Below, piece by piece: positions 1 to 7,611 of a stretch of DNA of 26,560 nt. This stretch comes from an uncultured Lachnospiraceae bacterium (GTDB lineage Bacteria > Bacillota > Clostridia > Lachnospirales > Lachnospiraceae), in NCBI GenBank assembly GCA_910587955.1, contig CAJUNN010000043.1:1-26560 (forward strand). The letters are read 5' to 3'. The translations under genes and the position numbers were made by a program. The notes beneath the pieces were generated by a model that saw only the letters and a program-made list of their open reading frames with translations, was not told the origin of the DNA and ran no database searches. Every line of letters begins with the position of its first letter. Within the stretch, counting starts at the first letter, position 1.

Positions 1-15
1 GTGCTCTTCCGATCT
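1..15. other. Residual Illumina adapter at contig edge
   Basis: GTGCTCTTCCGATCT is identical to the last 15 bases of the standard Illumina read-2 adapter; read on the minus strand it is the familiar AGATCGGAAGAGCAC. It sits exactly at the end of the sequence, inside an otherwise intact reading frame. It should be treated as untrimmed adapter, so the apparent last five residues of the sortase (RSEEH) are artificial. Confidence 0.93.
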
Positions 16-840
16 TCCTGATACGCCCCATACCACTCCAAAGGCCAGCCCCAGTCCCAATAAGGCGCAAAGCATATGGGGAATGACCGCCGGACGCTTC
101 CGGAATCCCGCCTCCGACTTTAGGGCTTCATATCCCTCCTTCGTATAGACGGTCCGCTTCCCACGAACCAAGAGCCGGTGGCTGTTTACCGCATAGGGCG
201 TACAAGTTACCAACGTCACGTAATCTTTCCCCTCTTCTATGGCCAGGCTTTCCGTTTCGCTGGGCTCCACCACTTCGATCCGGTCCGCTTCGTAAGCCAG
301 CTTCTTTGACAGCACCGTGATATAGAACACATCCCCCTCTTCCACCAGGTTCAGATCCGTGAACAGCCGGGCGTCCGGAAGCCCCCGGTGGGCCGACAGC
401 ACCGCATGGGTGCTCTCCCCTCCCACAGGCAGGCTGCTTCCGAAGAGATGCCCCGCCCCTTTTTTCAGCACTTCCTCCGTAGTATAATGGTAAATAGGGA
501 TGCTGATGTCCACCGATGGTATCTCGATATACCCCATGAGGCCATCCCCTCCTGCGTTCAACAGGGATTCGTATTCTGCGTCCTGCTCCCCTTCCCGCTC
601 TGAAAAGGCGTCCGGCACCTTCCCTCCGGTCAGCTTTTCATTGTAATGGGACGCCTCTTCAAGGGCCGCCCCGTAATCCCTTCCTTCCGCCTCCGCCGTC
701 TGCCCGTAGGCTGCTATAAGCTGTTCTGCCCGGTAACGGTTCCACCGGCTGCTGATCCCCGGATACAACGCAATCACCAGGCCCAAAAGGAACAAGCCCA
801 GAAATCCCGCATACTTGATTCTTCTATTCTCCTTCTTCAC
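1..840 (-). CDS. Class C sortase (pilin polymerase), 3' end cut by contig edge
   Basis: This is a membrane transpeptidase that would link LPXTG pilins into a covalent fibre. It starts at GTG 840 with GGGAGGA about five bases upstream; no stop is reached before the edge. Visible features are an N-terminal membrane segment (residues 11-27), a VPDAF stretch near residue 75 where class C enzymes carry their lid, the catalytic His151 in SAHRGLP, Cys213 in TLVTCTPY and Arg222 in NSHRLLVRG. A second hydrophobic segment (about 251-270) gives the class C topology. About 275 residues are genuine, close to the usual family length, so only a short tail should be missing. It overlaps the signal peptidase gene by 17 bases and is the last visible gene of the pilus operon. 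The real sequence begins at base 16; positions 1-15 are adapter. The assignment to class C is firm; the exact substrate is inferred from the neighbours. Confidence 0.93.
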   Translation of the reverse strand, partial: MKKENRRIKYAGFLGLFLLGLVIALYPGISSRWNRYRAEQLIAAYGQTAEAEGRDYGAALEEASHYNEKLTGGKVPDAFSEREGEQDAEYESLLNAGGDGLMGYIEIPSVDISIPIYHYTTEEVLKKGAGHLFGSSLPVGGESTHAVLSAHRGLPDARLFTDLNLVEEGDVFYITVLSKKLAYEADRIEVVEPSETESLAIEEGKDYVTLVTCTPYAVNSHRLLVRGKRTVYTKEGYEALKSEAGFRKRPAVIPHMLCALLGLGLAFGVVWGVSGRSEEH

Positions 841-1351
841 GGCTTCCTCCCTCTTTCCCGGCCTTTCTCCTCCCGGACAGGCTTAAAATCCCCCCTCCGG
901 CCAAGACCACGGACAAAAGAAGCTTCCCCCCGGTTCCGGAAAACAAGGGGTACAAAGCTCCAAGGCCCGGGATGCTTACAAAGACCCGGCCTTCTACGGC
1001 TTCGTAGGGCACAGGAAGGGGATCCTCCCGGGCATTGGCATCCCCTTTGGACGAAAGCTCTCTCTCTTCCCTGCGGTTCTCCGTAACCCGGTGGGTTACT
1101 GCTCCGCCTGCCCGGCGGAAGGTAATGATATCTCCTGCCCGGATCTCCTCCGGCTCCACAGGAGCCGTGTACACCACGCTTCCCACCGGAAGCTCCGGCT
1201 CCATGCTGCCGCTTGACACCACATAGCAGGAATATCCCAGCAGCCGGGGAACCGAAAAGGGCAGGCACAACAAGACCACCAGGAACACCGCAAAGCCTCC
1301 CAGAACCGTCCAGATTCTTCCCGCGGCTGCTCCTTCTTTGACGCCTCTCAT
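824..1351 (-). CDS. sipW: Signal peptidase I, SipW/ER type (S26B)
   Basis: A 175-residue membrane protease predicted to cut signal peptides of the TasA-like neighbours. It has one N-terminal membrane span (about 13-33), the catalytic serine in SSGSMEP (Ser49), a GDIITFR box, and THRV (His87) where bacterial LepB enzymes have a lysine. That Ser/His arrangement marks the SipW/ER/archaeal type. A KGDANAREDP box follows and a second hydrophobic segment lies near the C-terminus. I chose ATG 1351 because it forms an ATGA overlap with the stop of the upstream gene; an open frame continues further upstream but lies inside that gene. SipW in Bacillus processes TasA and TapA, and pilus islands of streptococci also carry a signal-peptidase-like gene, so its place here fits both systems. 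Confidence 0.88.
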   Translation of the reverse strand: MRGVKEGAAAGRIWTVLGGFAVFLVVLLCLPFSVPRLLGYSCYVVSSGSMEPELPVGSVVYTAPVEPEEIRAGDIITFRRAGGAVTHRVTENRREERELSSKGDANAREDPLPVPYEAVEGRVFVSIPGLGALYPLFSGTGGKLLLSVVLAGGGILSLSGRRKAGKEGGSREEGE

Positions 1352-3258
1352 CTCTCTTCGCCTTTCCCCTTGTCTGCCCTTCTGCTTTCTTTGCCTTTGC
1401 GTTTTCTGTCCCTGCGTTTCTTTAACGCCGCAGCCAACAGTATGCACAGCGCAGCGCATCCCGAAAGGGCCATTCCCGCAGACATCCACAAAAGATACGC
1501 TTGGGACTTGGGGACTTGGGAATCCCCGCCGGGTTTTGGGAAGTCCTTCCCTTCCTTTCCTCCCGCCAGGGGAACTTCCTCATCGTCAAGATCCAAAAGC
1601 TCCCGGGGGCCTTCTTCTTCCTCTCCTTCAAAGGGCTCCGCAGTTCCTCCCGGACTCCCTTCCGGAAGCTCGCTTCCCGCTCCTTCCTGGCTTTCCATGC
1701 CTCCCTGCCCGGGGCCGGCCTCCGCATCTCCTCCGCCGTTTCCGCCGCTTTCTCCGCTTCCCTCCTGTACCCGGACATAGACAAAGGTAAAGACATTTTC
1801 CGCCTCGTTTTTCACCAGGGTCTTGGTAATGTTATAAGCCTGGGGCACATACCCCTCCAGATACCGGTATGCCGCCGCAGGCCTGTCCCCCACGTTTCCA
1901 TAGCGCACCTCCGGGGGAAAAAGCTCCCTCCCCTCCCGGTCCTGGTAGCGGATCGTATACGAAGTCATGTCGCCGCGGATCCCGTATGCTACCACATAAT
2001 CCTGGTCCCTTTCGTTCTCTCCCTCCAAGGTGAAGGAAGGGGCAGACAAGGCGCTGTTGTCCCTGCCTCCCGGGCGGATTCCTTTGATGTAATAACGGCT
2101 CCCGTCTTTGAGCTTCATGGTTCCCTCCAAAGCTGCATGGAAGCTCACCCGGTCCCCTTTCTTAAGGCCCGTCACAGTGATAACCGTGCCATCCCCGTTC
2201 AGGCTCACCTCCGGGGCCGGTCCCTTTTTCCCTTCCTCTCCCCGGGTGATCGAAACCTCCCCGGTTCCCAAAAAGGTCCCCTGCTCCCCCGCATAAAAGC
2301 GGGCCTGGTAGGCGTGTTCCCCAGTCCAAGGCTCTCCCTCCCAGGCCTGGCTGCTCCCGGAAGCTAAAACCTCCGAAACCCCCGGGACATGCGCACCCAG
2401 AGACAGCCCTGCCAGCAGGCATAGAAGCAGGCGAAGGTTCCTTCCTCTTTTCCCGGTTTTCCTTCCGGCTCCCAGAAACAGAAGCAGCAAAGCTCCTAAG
2501 AAAGCCCCTCCGGACCACAGAAGCGTCCGGGCCTCGTCCCCGGTTTTCACCGGATTCAGAAGGTACGGTTTCCCTCCTCCCCCTCCTGGGCCTCCTCCGG
2601 CTCCTTGGTTTTTTTTCTCCACCGCAAAATTCAGCCGCAGGCTTCCTGCCGTGTTCTGGTAGCCGTTTCCCTGGGTTTCCCCATCCAGCGTCACTTCCAG
2701 CACTACCTGGCCTCTTCCTCCCGCTTCCAGACTGCACAGGTAGAAAAACTCCTCCAGACCTTCCGATGCCTGGTGCAGCCCCTCCTGTCCCTTCCCGTCT
2801 TTTCTTTCTCCTCCTACTGCGGCGCTTTGGTAGAGCACTTTCTCCTCCTGGCCGCTTCCCTTGTAGGAAAGGCGGTAGGCGTAGGCTCCCCCCTGGGCCT
2901 GGCTCTCGTCTTCCAGGCTTTCCAGGACTTCGTTGGACATGTACCAGTCCGAAGAGGACGCATCCCCGTTTTGCAGAGTCACACAAATCCTCATTCCTTC
3001 CCCCGGCTGCAGGCTGCACACAGCCTCAGAAAGTTCCCCGGGCCCGAAGCTGCCTTCCAGGCTTTCTCCTGTGAACACTGCCTCCCATTCCCTCTGCGCC
3101 CCTGCCTCCGGATCCTGGACCGCCAGAGCCTCCATGCCCCTCCCTGCCAGCAGCAAAAGAACAACGGCCAGCCAGGATGCGGCCCGGGCCGCCTTTTCCC
3201 TCTCCGGATTTCTCCTTTGGACCTCTCCTTTCTTCCTGCTCCCTGCTCCCTGTCCCAT
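1348..3258 (-). CDS. Fused double-anchor surface protein with MucBP-like domain
   Basis: A 636-residue secreted protein that looks like two surface proteins in one frame. Part one has an N-terminal hydrophobic segment (about 27-40), a domain with SDWYMSNEVLESLED and LDGETQGNGYQNT (about 60-215), a glycine-rich linker, VKTGD (237-241), a membrane span (246-264) and a basic tail. Part two restarts with a signal-like hydrophobic stretch (274-290), a beta-rich region with YYIKGIRPGGRDN (389-401), a MucBP-like module (about 433-495, TIRYQDREGRELFPPE), an acidic Gly/Pro/Glu-rich linker, EVPLAGG and FPKPGG, then a membrane span (588-611) and a basic tail. The ATG at 3258 has GGAAGGAACC upstream. It lies between the TasA-like genes and the signal peptidase. 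Similar halves occur as separate proteins in related bacteria as far as I remember; that comparison is from memory. Binding to mucin is inferred only from the MucBP resemblance. Confidence 0.72.
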   Translation of the reverse strand: MGQGAGSRKKGEVQRRNPEREKAARAASWLAVVLLLLAGRGMEALAVQDPEAGAQREWEAVFTGESLEGSFGPGELSEAVCSLQPGEGMRICVTLQNGDASSSDWYMSNEVLESLEDESQAQGGAYAYRLSYKGSGQEEKVLYQSAAVGGERKDGKGQEGLHQASEGLEEFFYLCSLEAGGRGQVVLEVTLDGETQGNGYQNTAGSLRLNFAVEKKNQGAGGGPGGGGGKPYLLNPVKTGDEARTLLWSGGAFLGALLLLFLGAGRKTGKRGRNLRLLLCLLAGLSLGAHVPGVSEVLASGSSQAWEGEPWTGEHAYQARFYAGEQGTFLGTGEVSITRGEEGKKGPAPEVSLNGDGTVITVTGLKKGDRVSFHAALEGTMKLKDGSRYYIKGIRPGGRDNSALSAPSFTLEGENERDQDYVVAYGIRGDMTSYTIRYQDREGRELFPPEVRYGNVGDRPAAAYRYLEGYVPQAYNITKTLVKNEAENVFTFVYVRVQEGSGESGGNGGGDAEAGPGQGGMESQEGAGSELPEGSPGGTAEPFEGEEEEGPRELLDLDDEEVPLAGGKEGKDFPKPGGDSQVPKSQAYLLWMSAGMALSGCAALCILLAAALKKRRDRKRKGKESRRADKGKGEER

Positions 3259-3308
3259 TCTGCGGTTCCTTCCTTCCTCTGATTTCTTTCCTTACATTCT
3301 TCCCTTTC

Positions 3309-4016
3309 TTAAAGGCTCAAAGTCCCCCCGGGGCTTATCTCTACCTCCACTCCCCAGGCGCTGCGCACGGCTTTCTCTCCCTGACGGGCCTGGACGGCAT
3401 CCGCCTCTGCCCGCAGCTCCGCCTCCAGGCTTTCTTCTCCAAGCCCCAGCCGCAGGATGTCTCCGTTAAGGGATATGCTCTTTGTCAGCGGCTCTGTGGT
3501 TTCTCCAGGCTTAAGGGGCTCCCGGTAATACAGGATCATACGCTCCCGGGTGGCGGTTTCCTCGTCCGCTTCCCACCCATTTCCCGCAAATCCGATACGC
3601 ATTAGGCCCGGATCCACCCCCGGGGCCTTCTCTCCCAAGCCATCCCGGAAGCTCCGGTACAGGATCACACGCACATAGGCGTCTACGGAACCGGTGTTCT
3701 TCACCCGCAGCTCTTCCTGATATTCCTTCCCGGGTATCAGGCTCCCTTCCTCCTCCAAGCCTTCCAGCAGTTTCCCGGGGCTTTTCCCTTCCCACTCTCC
3801 CGTCTCTTCGTCATACGTCCAAAAGCTCACCTCTTCCCCGTTCTCTATCAGGGCCGTCCCCAGATGATAAAGCTCCATCCTGGCCTGATAGTTTTCACTG
3901 TAGTAGGACAGGGCCGCGCGGCTGCTCCCCAGGGTGCTCAATGCCAGTAAAAGCGCCGCCGGAACCAGGAACCGGGCAGGCAGGAACTTTCCGGCCTTTT
4001 CTCTTTCTCTCTTCAT
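3309..4016 (-). CDS. TasA/camelysin-like secreted protein with SipW-type signal
   Basis: A 235-residue secreted protein. The N-terminus has a basic stretch, a hydrophobic core (about 13-34) and ALSYYSENYQARMEL, the pattern of SipW-dependent signal peptides in which the mature end starts with an aromatic-rich motif. The body contains VKNTGSVDAYVRVILYRSF and ILYYREPLKPGETTEPL, typical of TasA/CalY-like beta-sandwich subunits of Firmicutes, and ends with DAVQARQGEKAVRSAWGV, also a family hallmark. There is no LPXTG motif or C-terminal membrane span. Its ATG overlaps the stop of the previous gene (ATGA at 4013-4016), so translation is probably coupled. A fibre subunit or accessory protein is likely; whether it forms an independent TasA-like fibre or attaches to the pilus cannot be told from sequence. 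Confidence 0.78.
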   Translation of the reverse strand: MKREREKAGKFLPARFLVPAALLLALSTLGSSRAALSYYSENYQARMELYHLGTALIENGEEVSFWTYDEETGEWEGKSPGKLLEGLEEEGSLIPGKEYQEELRVKNTGSVDAYVRVILYRSFRDGLGEKAPGVDPGLMRIGFAGNGWEADEETATRERMILYYREPLKPGETTEPLTKSISLNGDILRLGLGEESLEAELRAEADAVQARQGEKAVRSAWGVEVEISPGGTLSL

Positions 4017-4594
4017 GCCCCCGCCTCCCCTTCTTTCCTTCCCTCTTCCCCGGCTTTTTCCGGCTCTTCCTTTCCATCTGCCAAAAGTTTCTTAAGGCTC
4101 CAGTCCCCATAGGGCTCTCCATCCTGATATTGGAGCGGGGTATGCTCCTCCACTACCACTACTTCCAAGACTTCCGGCAGTCCCTCCTCCTTCTCCGGTA
4201 TCTTTAAGGCTATCCGCAGAGGGGCTGTCTCCTCCTCGGGAAAAAGAGGCTTCTGATAGTACCACCAGCCTCCTTCCCCTTCCTCCCAGCTTTCCCCGGA
4301 ATAGCTAAGGCCCACCAGGCTTCCTGCGAATGCCTTCACCCGCACGAAGCAACCTGTCTTTCCCGTATTTTTGATCCGGACGATCTTCTCCCCTTCTTCG
4401 TATTCTTCCCGGATCTCCGTACGGGTTCCCAGCTCTACGCTTTTCCTTCCTTCTGCCTCCACGTATGCAGTGAAATAGGACTGGGATTCCTCCAGGGAGG
4501 CTCCTGCTAAAAGCATAAGCGCCAGCATTCCCAGGGCTGCAGCTTTCCTTTTGGAGGAGACGTTTCTTTTCCTCTCCTTATTCTTCCCTCTCAT
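4013..4594 (-). CDS. Small TasA/camelysin-like protein with SipW-type signal
   Basis: A 193-residue secreted protein. After a basic N-terminus (MRGKNKERKR) there is a hydrophobic core (about 18-31) followed by SLEESQSYFTAYVEAEG, which resembles the SipW-cognate signal sequences ending in an SYFT/AYFTD-like motif. The body has RIKNTGKTGCFVRVKAFA, GGWWYYQKPLFPEEETAPL and VVVVEEHTPLQYQDGEPYGDWSL, recognisable family motifs. The C-terminus is acidic and low in complexity, with no sortase signal. It starts 17 bases inside the upstream gene and is overlapped by the next one, so the three are translated as a packed unit. It is best read as a partner of the 235-residue protein that follows, both being probable substrates of the SipW-type peptidase encoded in the same operon. 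Confidence 0.78.
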   Translation of the reverse strand: MRGKNKERKRNVSSKRKAAALGMLALMLLAGASLEESQSYFTAYVEAEGRKSVELGTRTEIREEYEEGEKIVRIKNTGKTGCFVRVKAFAGSLVGLSYSGESWEEGEGGWWYYQKPLFPEEETAPLRIALKIPEKEEGLPEVLEVVVVEEHTPLQYQDGEPYGDWSLKKLLADGKEEPEKAGEEGRKEGEAGA

Positions 4595-5684
4595 CTCCTG
4601 TCTCCTCCTCTCCTCCGGGTCCGCAGGACACCGCTTCCCAATTCCAGCCCGTCTCCCCTTCCTTCCGGGTGAAACGGTTCCGGATTCCCGTCCCCGGGAT
4701 CAGGCCCCCGTCGTAACGGTTCCGGAAGGTTACCCGGATCCGGGGCACCTGTTCTTCCTCCGGCCTTTCTCCGAAAAGGGAATCCTCTTTGATTTCTGCC
4801 GGGAATGTCTGTTCCTTGGGCCCTTCCGGGACATAAGAACCGCCGCTGTACACTTCCGTCACCGTGACCTGAGCCCCCGCCGGTATGCGTCCCGCCGGGA
4901 AAACCTGACTTCCCTCCCCGGCAAACACCGCCGTCACCGTATTGCTGTACACGGTTTTCATTTCCCCTTTTTCTTCTTTTTCCGCTTCCACCTGGAAGAC
5001 GAACACTGCGGGACCCATTCCTTCCCCATATCCGGTCAGAATCTTTTCAATCTCCAGCTCCAGGTACCGGGGCCTGCGCTCCGGCTTTAACCCTGCCCGC
5101 ACCTCATAGGCCCACACCGTTTCCCCCTGGCCTTCCGGCTCTGCGGAAAGGCCGTACCCCGGCAGGGCCAGAAGGCTTGGCAGGAAGGCGTAGCAATACT
5201 CCAAAGTCACGGCCTCCCTGGGCGCCATCAGGTACATGCCCGAAGGAAGCTCCCTAAGGACTCCCTTCCCCTCTTTTACCTCCAGAACATAATGCTCCGG
5301 AGACAACAAAGCTTCCCCCTTTTCCGCCTCCTTGACAAGCATGGCGGCCTTCCCGGCCTTTTCCTCCCATTCCTCCGCCGTGGTCTGGCTTCCTACGCTT
5401 TCTAAGTCCAGGCTTTCAAATCCCGCAAGGCTCTTGTAACGGCCATAGGCGTCCACTTCCCCCACCCGGTACAGTTCCACCCGGATCACCGCGCCTTCCA
5501 GATCCTCCTTCACGGCTTCGTCCTCCGGCTCATTAAGCCCAAGCTCCACCTGGAGGGTGCAGGGCTCCTCCGGCTTTAACAGCCCCACGGCTTTTCCCGT
5601 GATCCCAAGGCCCAGCGTCCACAAAAGACACAGGGCCGGAAGCAAGACTGCAAGCCTTTTCCTGATTCTTCCTTTTTTCCGCAC
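4578..5684 (-). CDS. FctA-like accessory pilin without sortase anchor
   Basis: A 368-residue secreted protein starting at GTG 5684, with GGGAGGGAGAG about nine bases upstream and no in-frame ATG nearby. It has a basic N-terminus and a membrane/signal segment (about 10-31). The first half has ALLSPEHYVLEVKEG and RELPSGMYLMAPR, and resembles the N-terminal pilin domain in which a Gly-x-Tyr-Leu strand recurs. The second half (about 205-325) has YLELEIEKILTGYGE, FVFQVEAEKE, AGAQVTVTEVYSGGSY and VTFRNRYDGG, the strand order of FctA/Spy0128-type isopeptide domains: Lys early, Glu in VTEV, Asn at the end. There is no LPXTG or C-terminal membrane span; it ends in an acidic tail. It is probably an ancillary or assembly-initiating subunit. 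The family is clear in outline; the exact role is inferred. Confidence 0.68.
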   Translation of the reverse strand: MRKKGRIRKRLAVLLPALCLLWTLGLGITGKAVGLLKPEEPCTLQVELGLNEPEDEAVKEDLEGAVIRVELYRVGEVDAYGRYKSLAGFESLDLESVGSQTTAEEWEEKAGKAAMLVKEAEKGEALLSPEHYVLEVKEGKGVLRELPSGMYLMAPREAVTLEYCYAFLPSLLALPGYGLSAEPEGQGETVWAYEVRAGLKPERRPRYLELEIEKILTGYGEGMGPAVFVFQVEAEKEEKGEMKTVYSNTVTAVFAGEGSQVFPAGRIPAGAQVTVTEVYSGGSYVPEGPKEQTFPAEIKEDSLFGERPEEEQVPRIRVTFRNRYDGGLIPGTGIRNRFTRKEGETGWNWEAVSCGPGGEEETGDEREE

Positions 5685-5702
5685 CTGGATGCTCTCCCTC
5701 CC

Positions 5703-5764
5703 GGCGCCGGATCCGGGCGCCTTTTTCCTGCCCGGGAGCCTTTCTTCCTGCCCCCGGGCTTTTT
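5703..5764. other. Two T-tailed hairpins between accessory and major pilin genes
   Basis: The 136-base spacer holds two GC-rich inverted repeats: GGCGCC at 5703-5708 with GGCGCC at 5716-5721, then GCCCGGG at 5730-5736 with CCCGGGC at 5753-5759. Each is followed on the plus strand by a run of five T. Read on the minus strand, the coding direction, the T-run becomes an A-run in front of the stem, so these are not ordinary terminators for the operon. They may stabilise or mark processing sites in the mRNA, or stop antisense transcription. Confidence 0.55.
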
Positions 5765-5820
5765 CTTATGGTTTCTTGTTCCTTCTTACGGTTTTTCCGC
5801 TTCCTGTCCTTTTCCCTGGA

Positions 5821-7530
5821 TTACGGCTGCTTTCTCCTTCTCACCAGGAACAGGCCTGCAGCTGTTGCCATCACCGCCACGCCCAGAATGGTGAACAGAT
5901 AGGTTCCCATTCCTCCCGTGGAGGGCAGCTGGCTCAGCTTCGTGTTCTTCACAAAAAGGGTGTCCGCAACATCCGGATCTCCCGCATCAACGATTTCTGT
6001 TATCTTCGTTTCCCCGGTCTGGCTTATCTCGTAGGCAGCCTCATACTCATTCACCACCGTGCCGTCAATGGTAATTTTCAGCTTGGTCAAAAGCCCTGTG
6101 GTTTCCTGGTACTCCGCCTCGATCTTCACTACATGCTCGGTGGAATCTAAGGAGTAGCCCTCCGGCGCCTTGGTCTCCACCAGGGTGTACTCTCCTTCCG
6201 AAAGGCCGGTAAAGGTCAGGATTCCTCCCTCTCCGGTTTCAGCCGTCATGGGCACTGCATCGGTTACGGCGTTTCCATCCCGGTCTTTTACCTTCGTCAA
6301 GGTAAACTCGGCTCCCGCAAGAGCTCCGGGTTTTCCTTCCTCCACCCATTCCTCATAGGTGTCCTTGCTTACAAAGTCTTCTCCCACCTTCACGATCTCA
6401 TGGGTCACCTTGTTCCCCACGATGTCCGTCTTTCCGCTTAAGGATGCGCCGATTCCAAAGGTGTACACGTAAGCCTTGGTCTTGGCGTCCTCGGTGCTTC
6501 CCGGACCGTTGGTGTAGGTCAGGGTCACGTCGTTGGCGTTTCCGTCAAAGTTCAGCCCCTGCACCTTTGCCTGCTCGTTGATCTTGGCTCCGTAAGTAAT
6601 GACCACTTCTCTCGTCCCGTTCTCCAAAACGTAACCGGAGGCGAAGGCTATGACGAGTTCTTTGGACCCGTCCTTAGGCGTGGTCAGCTCATACGTGTCT
6701 GTTCCCGCAGGCACCTCGACTCCTCCCACCGTCACCTTTACCGGCACGGCCTCGTCAAAGTCCAGCCCTTCGCTCAAGGTATCCTTCACGGTGAATACCG
6801 CTTCCTCATAAACTGCCTGGCTGTAGGAGGGCATCTGCATCTTGATCTGGTAGACTACCGTGTCTCCTACCTCCCGGCCCGTTCCCTTGGTTTCATCCTG
6901 GCCGTTTTCTCCTTCCAGGATGGTCTTCTCCGGCTTGGGCTCCGAGGACTTGGCGTAAACCACCTGGCCGTTTTCCATCCATTTGTCCGCCGCGTCCACG
7001 GTTCCGCCCTCCGTGGTATTGTCGCTTCCGTCTATTTTGTACTTCACGCTTACCAGCATGGGGTTGTACACCTTCACCGGCGGCACTTCGCCATCCGCGC
7101 CTTCACCGGCCGTCACCAAAACCAGCCAGGTTCCCGCATTCAGTTCTCCCTTGTAGAGGGTGGTCTTCGTTTCCCCTTCTCCTTGCGTCTCCTCCCCAAG
7201 CTCTTTCTTTATCAGGGATTCCAAAACGCTTGCGTCCTCCCCTTCCTTTACCGTCAGGACGGCCTGTATCTCCTCCGCCGTGGGATGCTCCAGGTCCGCA
7301 ATCTTTACCCCTTCCGCAGCTTCATAGCCGATAAAGCCGGCTTCGTTATACTTCCCCTTTACGATCTGGTAGGCCGTCACCTTCATTCCCGATTCCACGT
7401 TTTTTACCGTTACCGTGTTGTCGTCTTCCGCCGTGGGCTTGACTTTCTCCGCCGCCATAACCGGGAATGCCGCCGTCAGGGCCATGAGTCCCGCCAGGAC
7501 CAGCGCTCCCCATCTTTTTCTTCTTTTCAT
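5821..7530 (-). CDS. Major pilin, SpaA/isopeptide type, LPSTG anchored
   Basis: A 569-residue backbone pilin. A signal peptide (1-27, ending PVMAA) is followed by an N-terminal pilin domain with ELNAGTWLVLVT, a VVYAKSSEPKPEK stretch (190-202) at the place of the YPK pilin motif, a fimbrial isopeptide domain (about 216-345, GREVGDTVVYQIKMQMPSY), and a Cna-B/SpaA domain (about 400-530) with the E-box YTLVETKAPEGY (448-459, Glu452). The sorting signal is LPSTG (535-539), a membrane span and RRRKQP. AAAAGGAG lies eight bases before the ATG. A class C sortase would use the pilin-motif lysine to attack the LPSTG thioester of the next subunit; the motif here has Ala in place of the usual Pro. It is the second gene of the operon and is flanked on both sides by strong hairpins, which may raise its expression relative to neighbours. 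Confidence 0.92.
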   Translation of the reverse strand: MKRRKRWGALVLAGLMALTAAFPVMAAEKVKPTAEDDNTVTVKNVESGMKVTAYQIVKGKYNEAGFIGYEAAEGVKIADLEHPTAEEIQAVLTVKEGEDASVLESLIKKELGEETQGEGETKTTLYKGELNAGTWLVLVTAGEGADGEVPPVKVYNPMLVSVKYKIDGSDNTTEGGTVDAADKWMENGQVVYAKSSEPKPEKTILEGENGQDETKGTGREVGDTVVYQIKMQMPSYSQAVYEEAVFTVKDTLSEGLDFDEAVPVKVTVGGVEVPAGTDTYELTTPKDGSKELVIAFASGYVLENGTREVVITYGAKINEQAKVQGLNFDGNANDVTLTYTNGPGSTEDAKTKAYVYTFGIGASLSGKTDIVGNKVTHEIVKVGEDFVSKDTYEEWVEEGKPGALAGAEFTLTKVKDRDGNAVTDAVPMTAETGEGGILTFTGLSEGEYTLVETKAPEGYSLDSTEHVVKIEAEYQETTGLLTKLKITIDGTVVNEYEAAYEISQTGETKITEIVDAGDPDVADTLFVKNTKLSQLPSTGGMGTYLFTILGVAVMATAAGLFLVRRRKQP

Positions 7531-7564
7531 GCCTTTGTCTCCTTTTCTTGTTTTTCTGCTTCCT

Positions 7565-7592
7565 GCGGGCTCCGTTTCGGGGCCCGCTTTTT
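7565..7592. other. Strong hairpin with plus-strand T-run ahead of the major pilin
   Basis: GCGGGCTCCG (7565-7574), loop TTT, CGGGGCCCGC (7578-7587): a ten-pair stem with one wobble on the plus strand, followed by TTTTT. It lies in the 81-base spacer between the adhesin stop and the major pilin start. On the coding (minus) strand the stem has one C-A mismatch and is preceded by AAAAA, so it is not a standard terminator for the operon. It is the third hairpin of this kind around the major pilin gene. Confidence 0.6.
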
Positions 7593-7611
7593 CACGTCCG
7601 GCCTGCTCCCA

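Noticed and set aside
5703..5764. Operon terminator between the pilin genes
   Set aside because: The T-runs are on the wrong side for leftward transcription, and the next gene follows with a good ribosome site.
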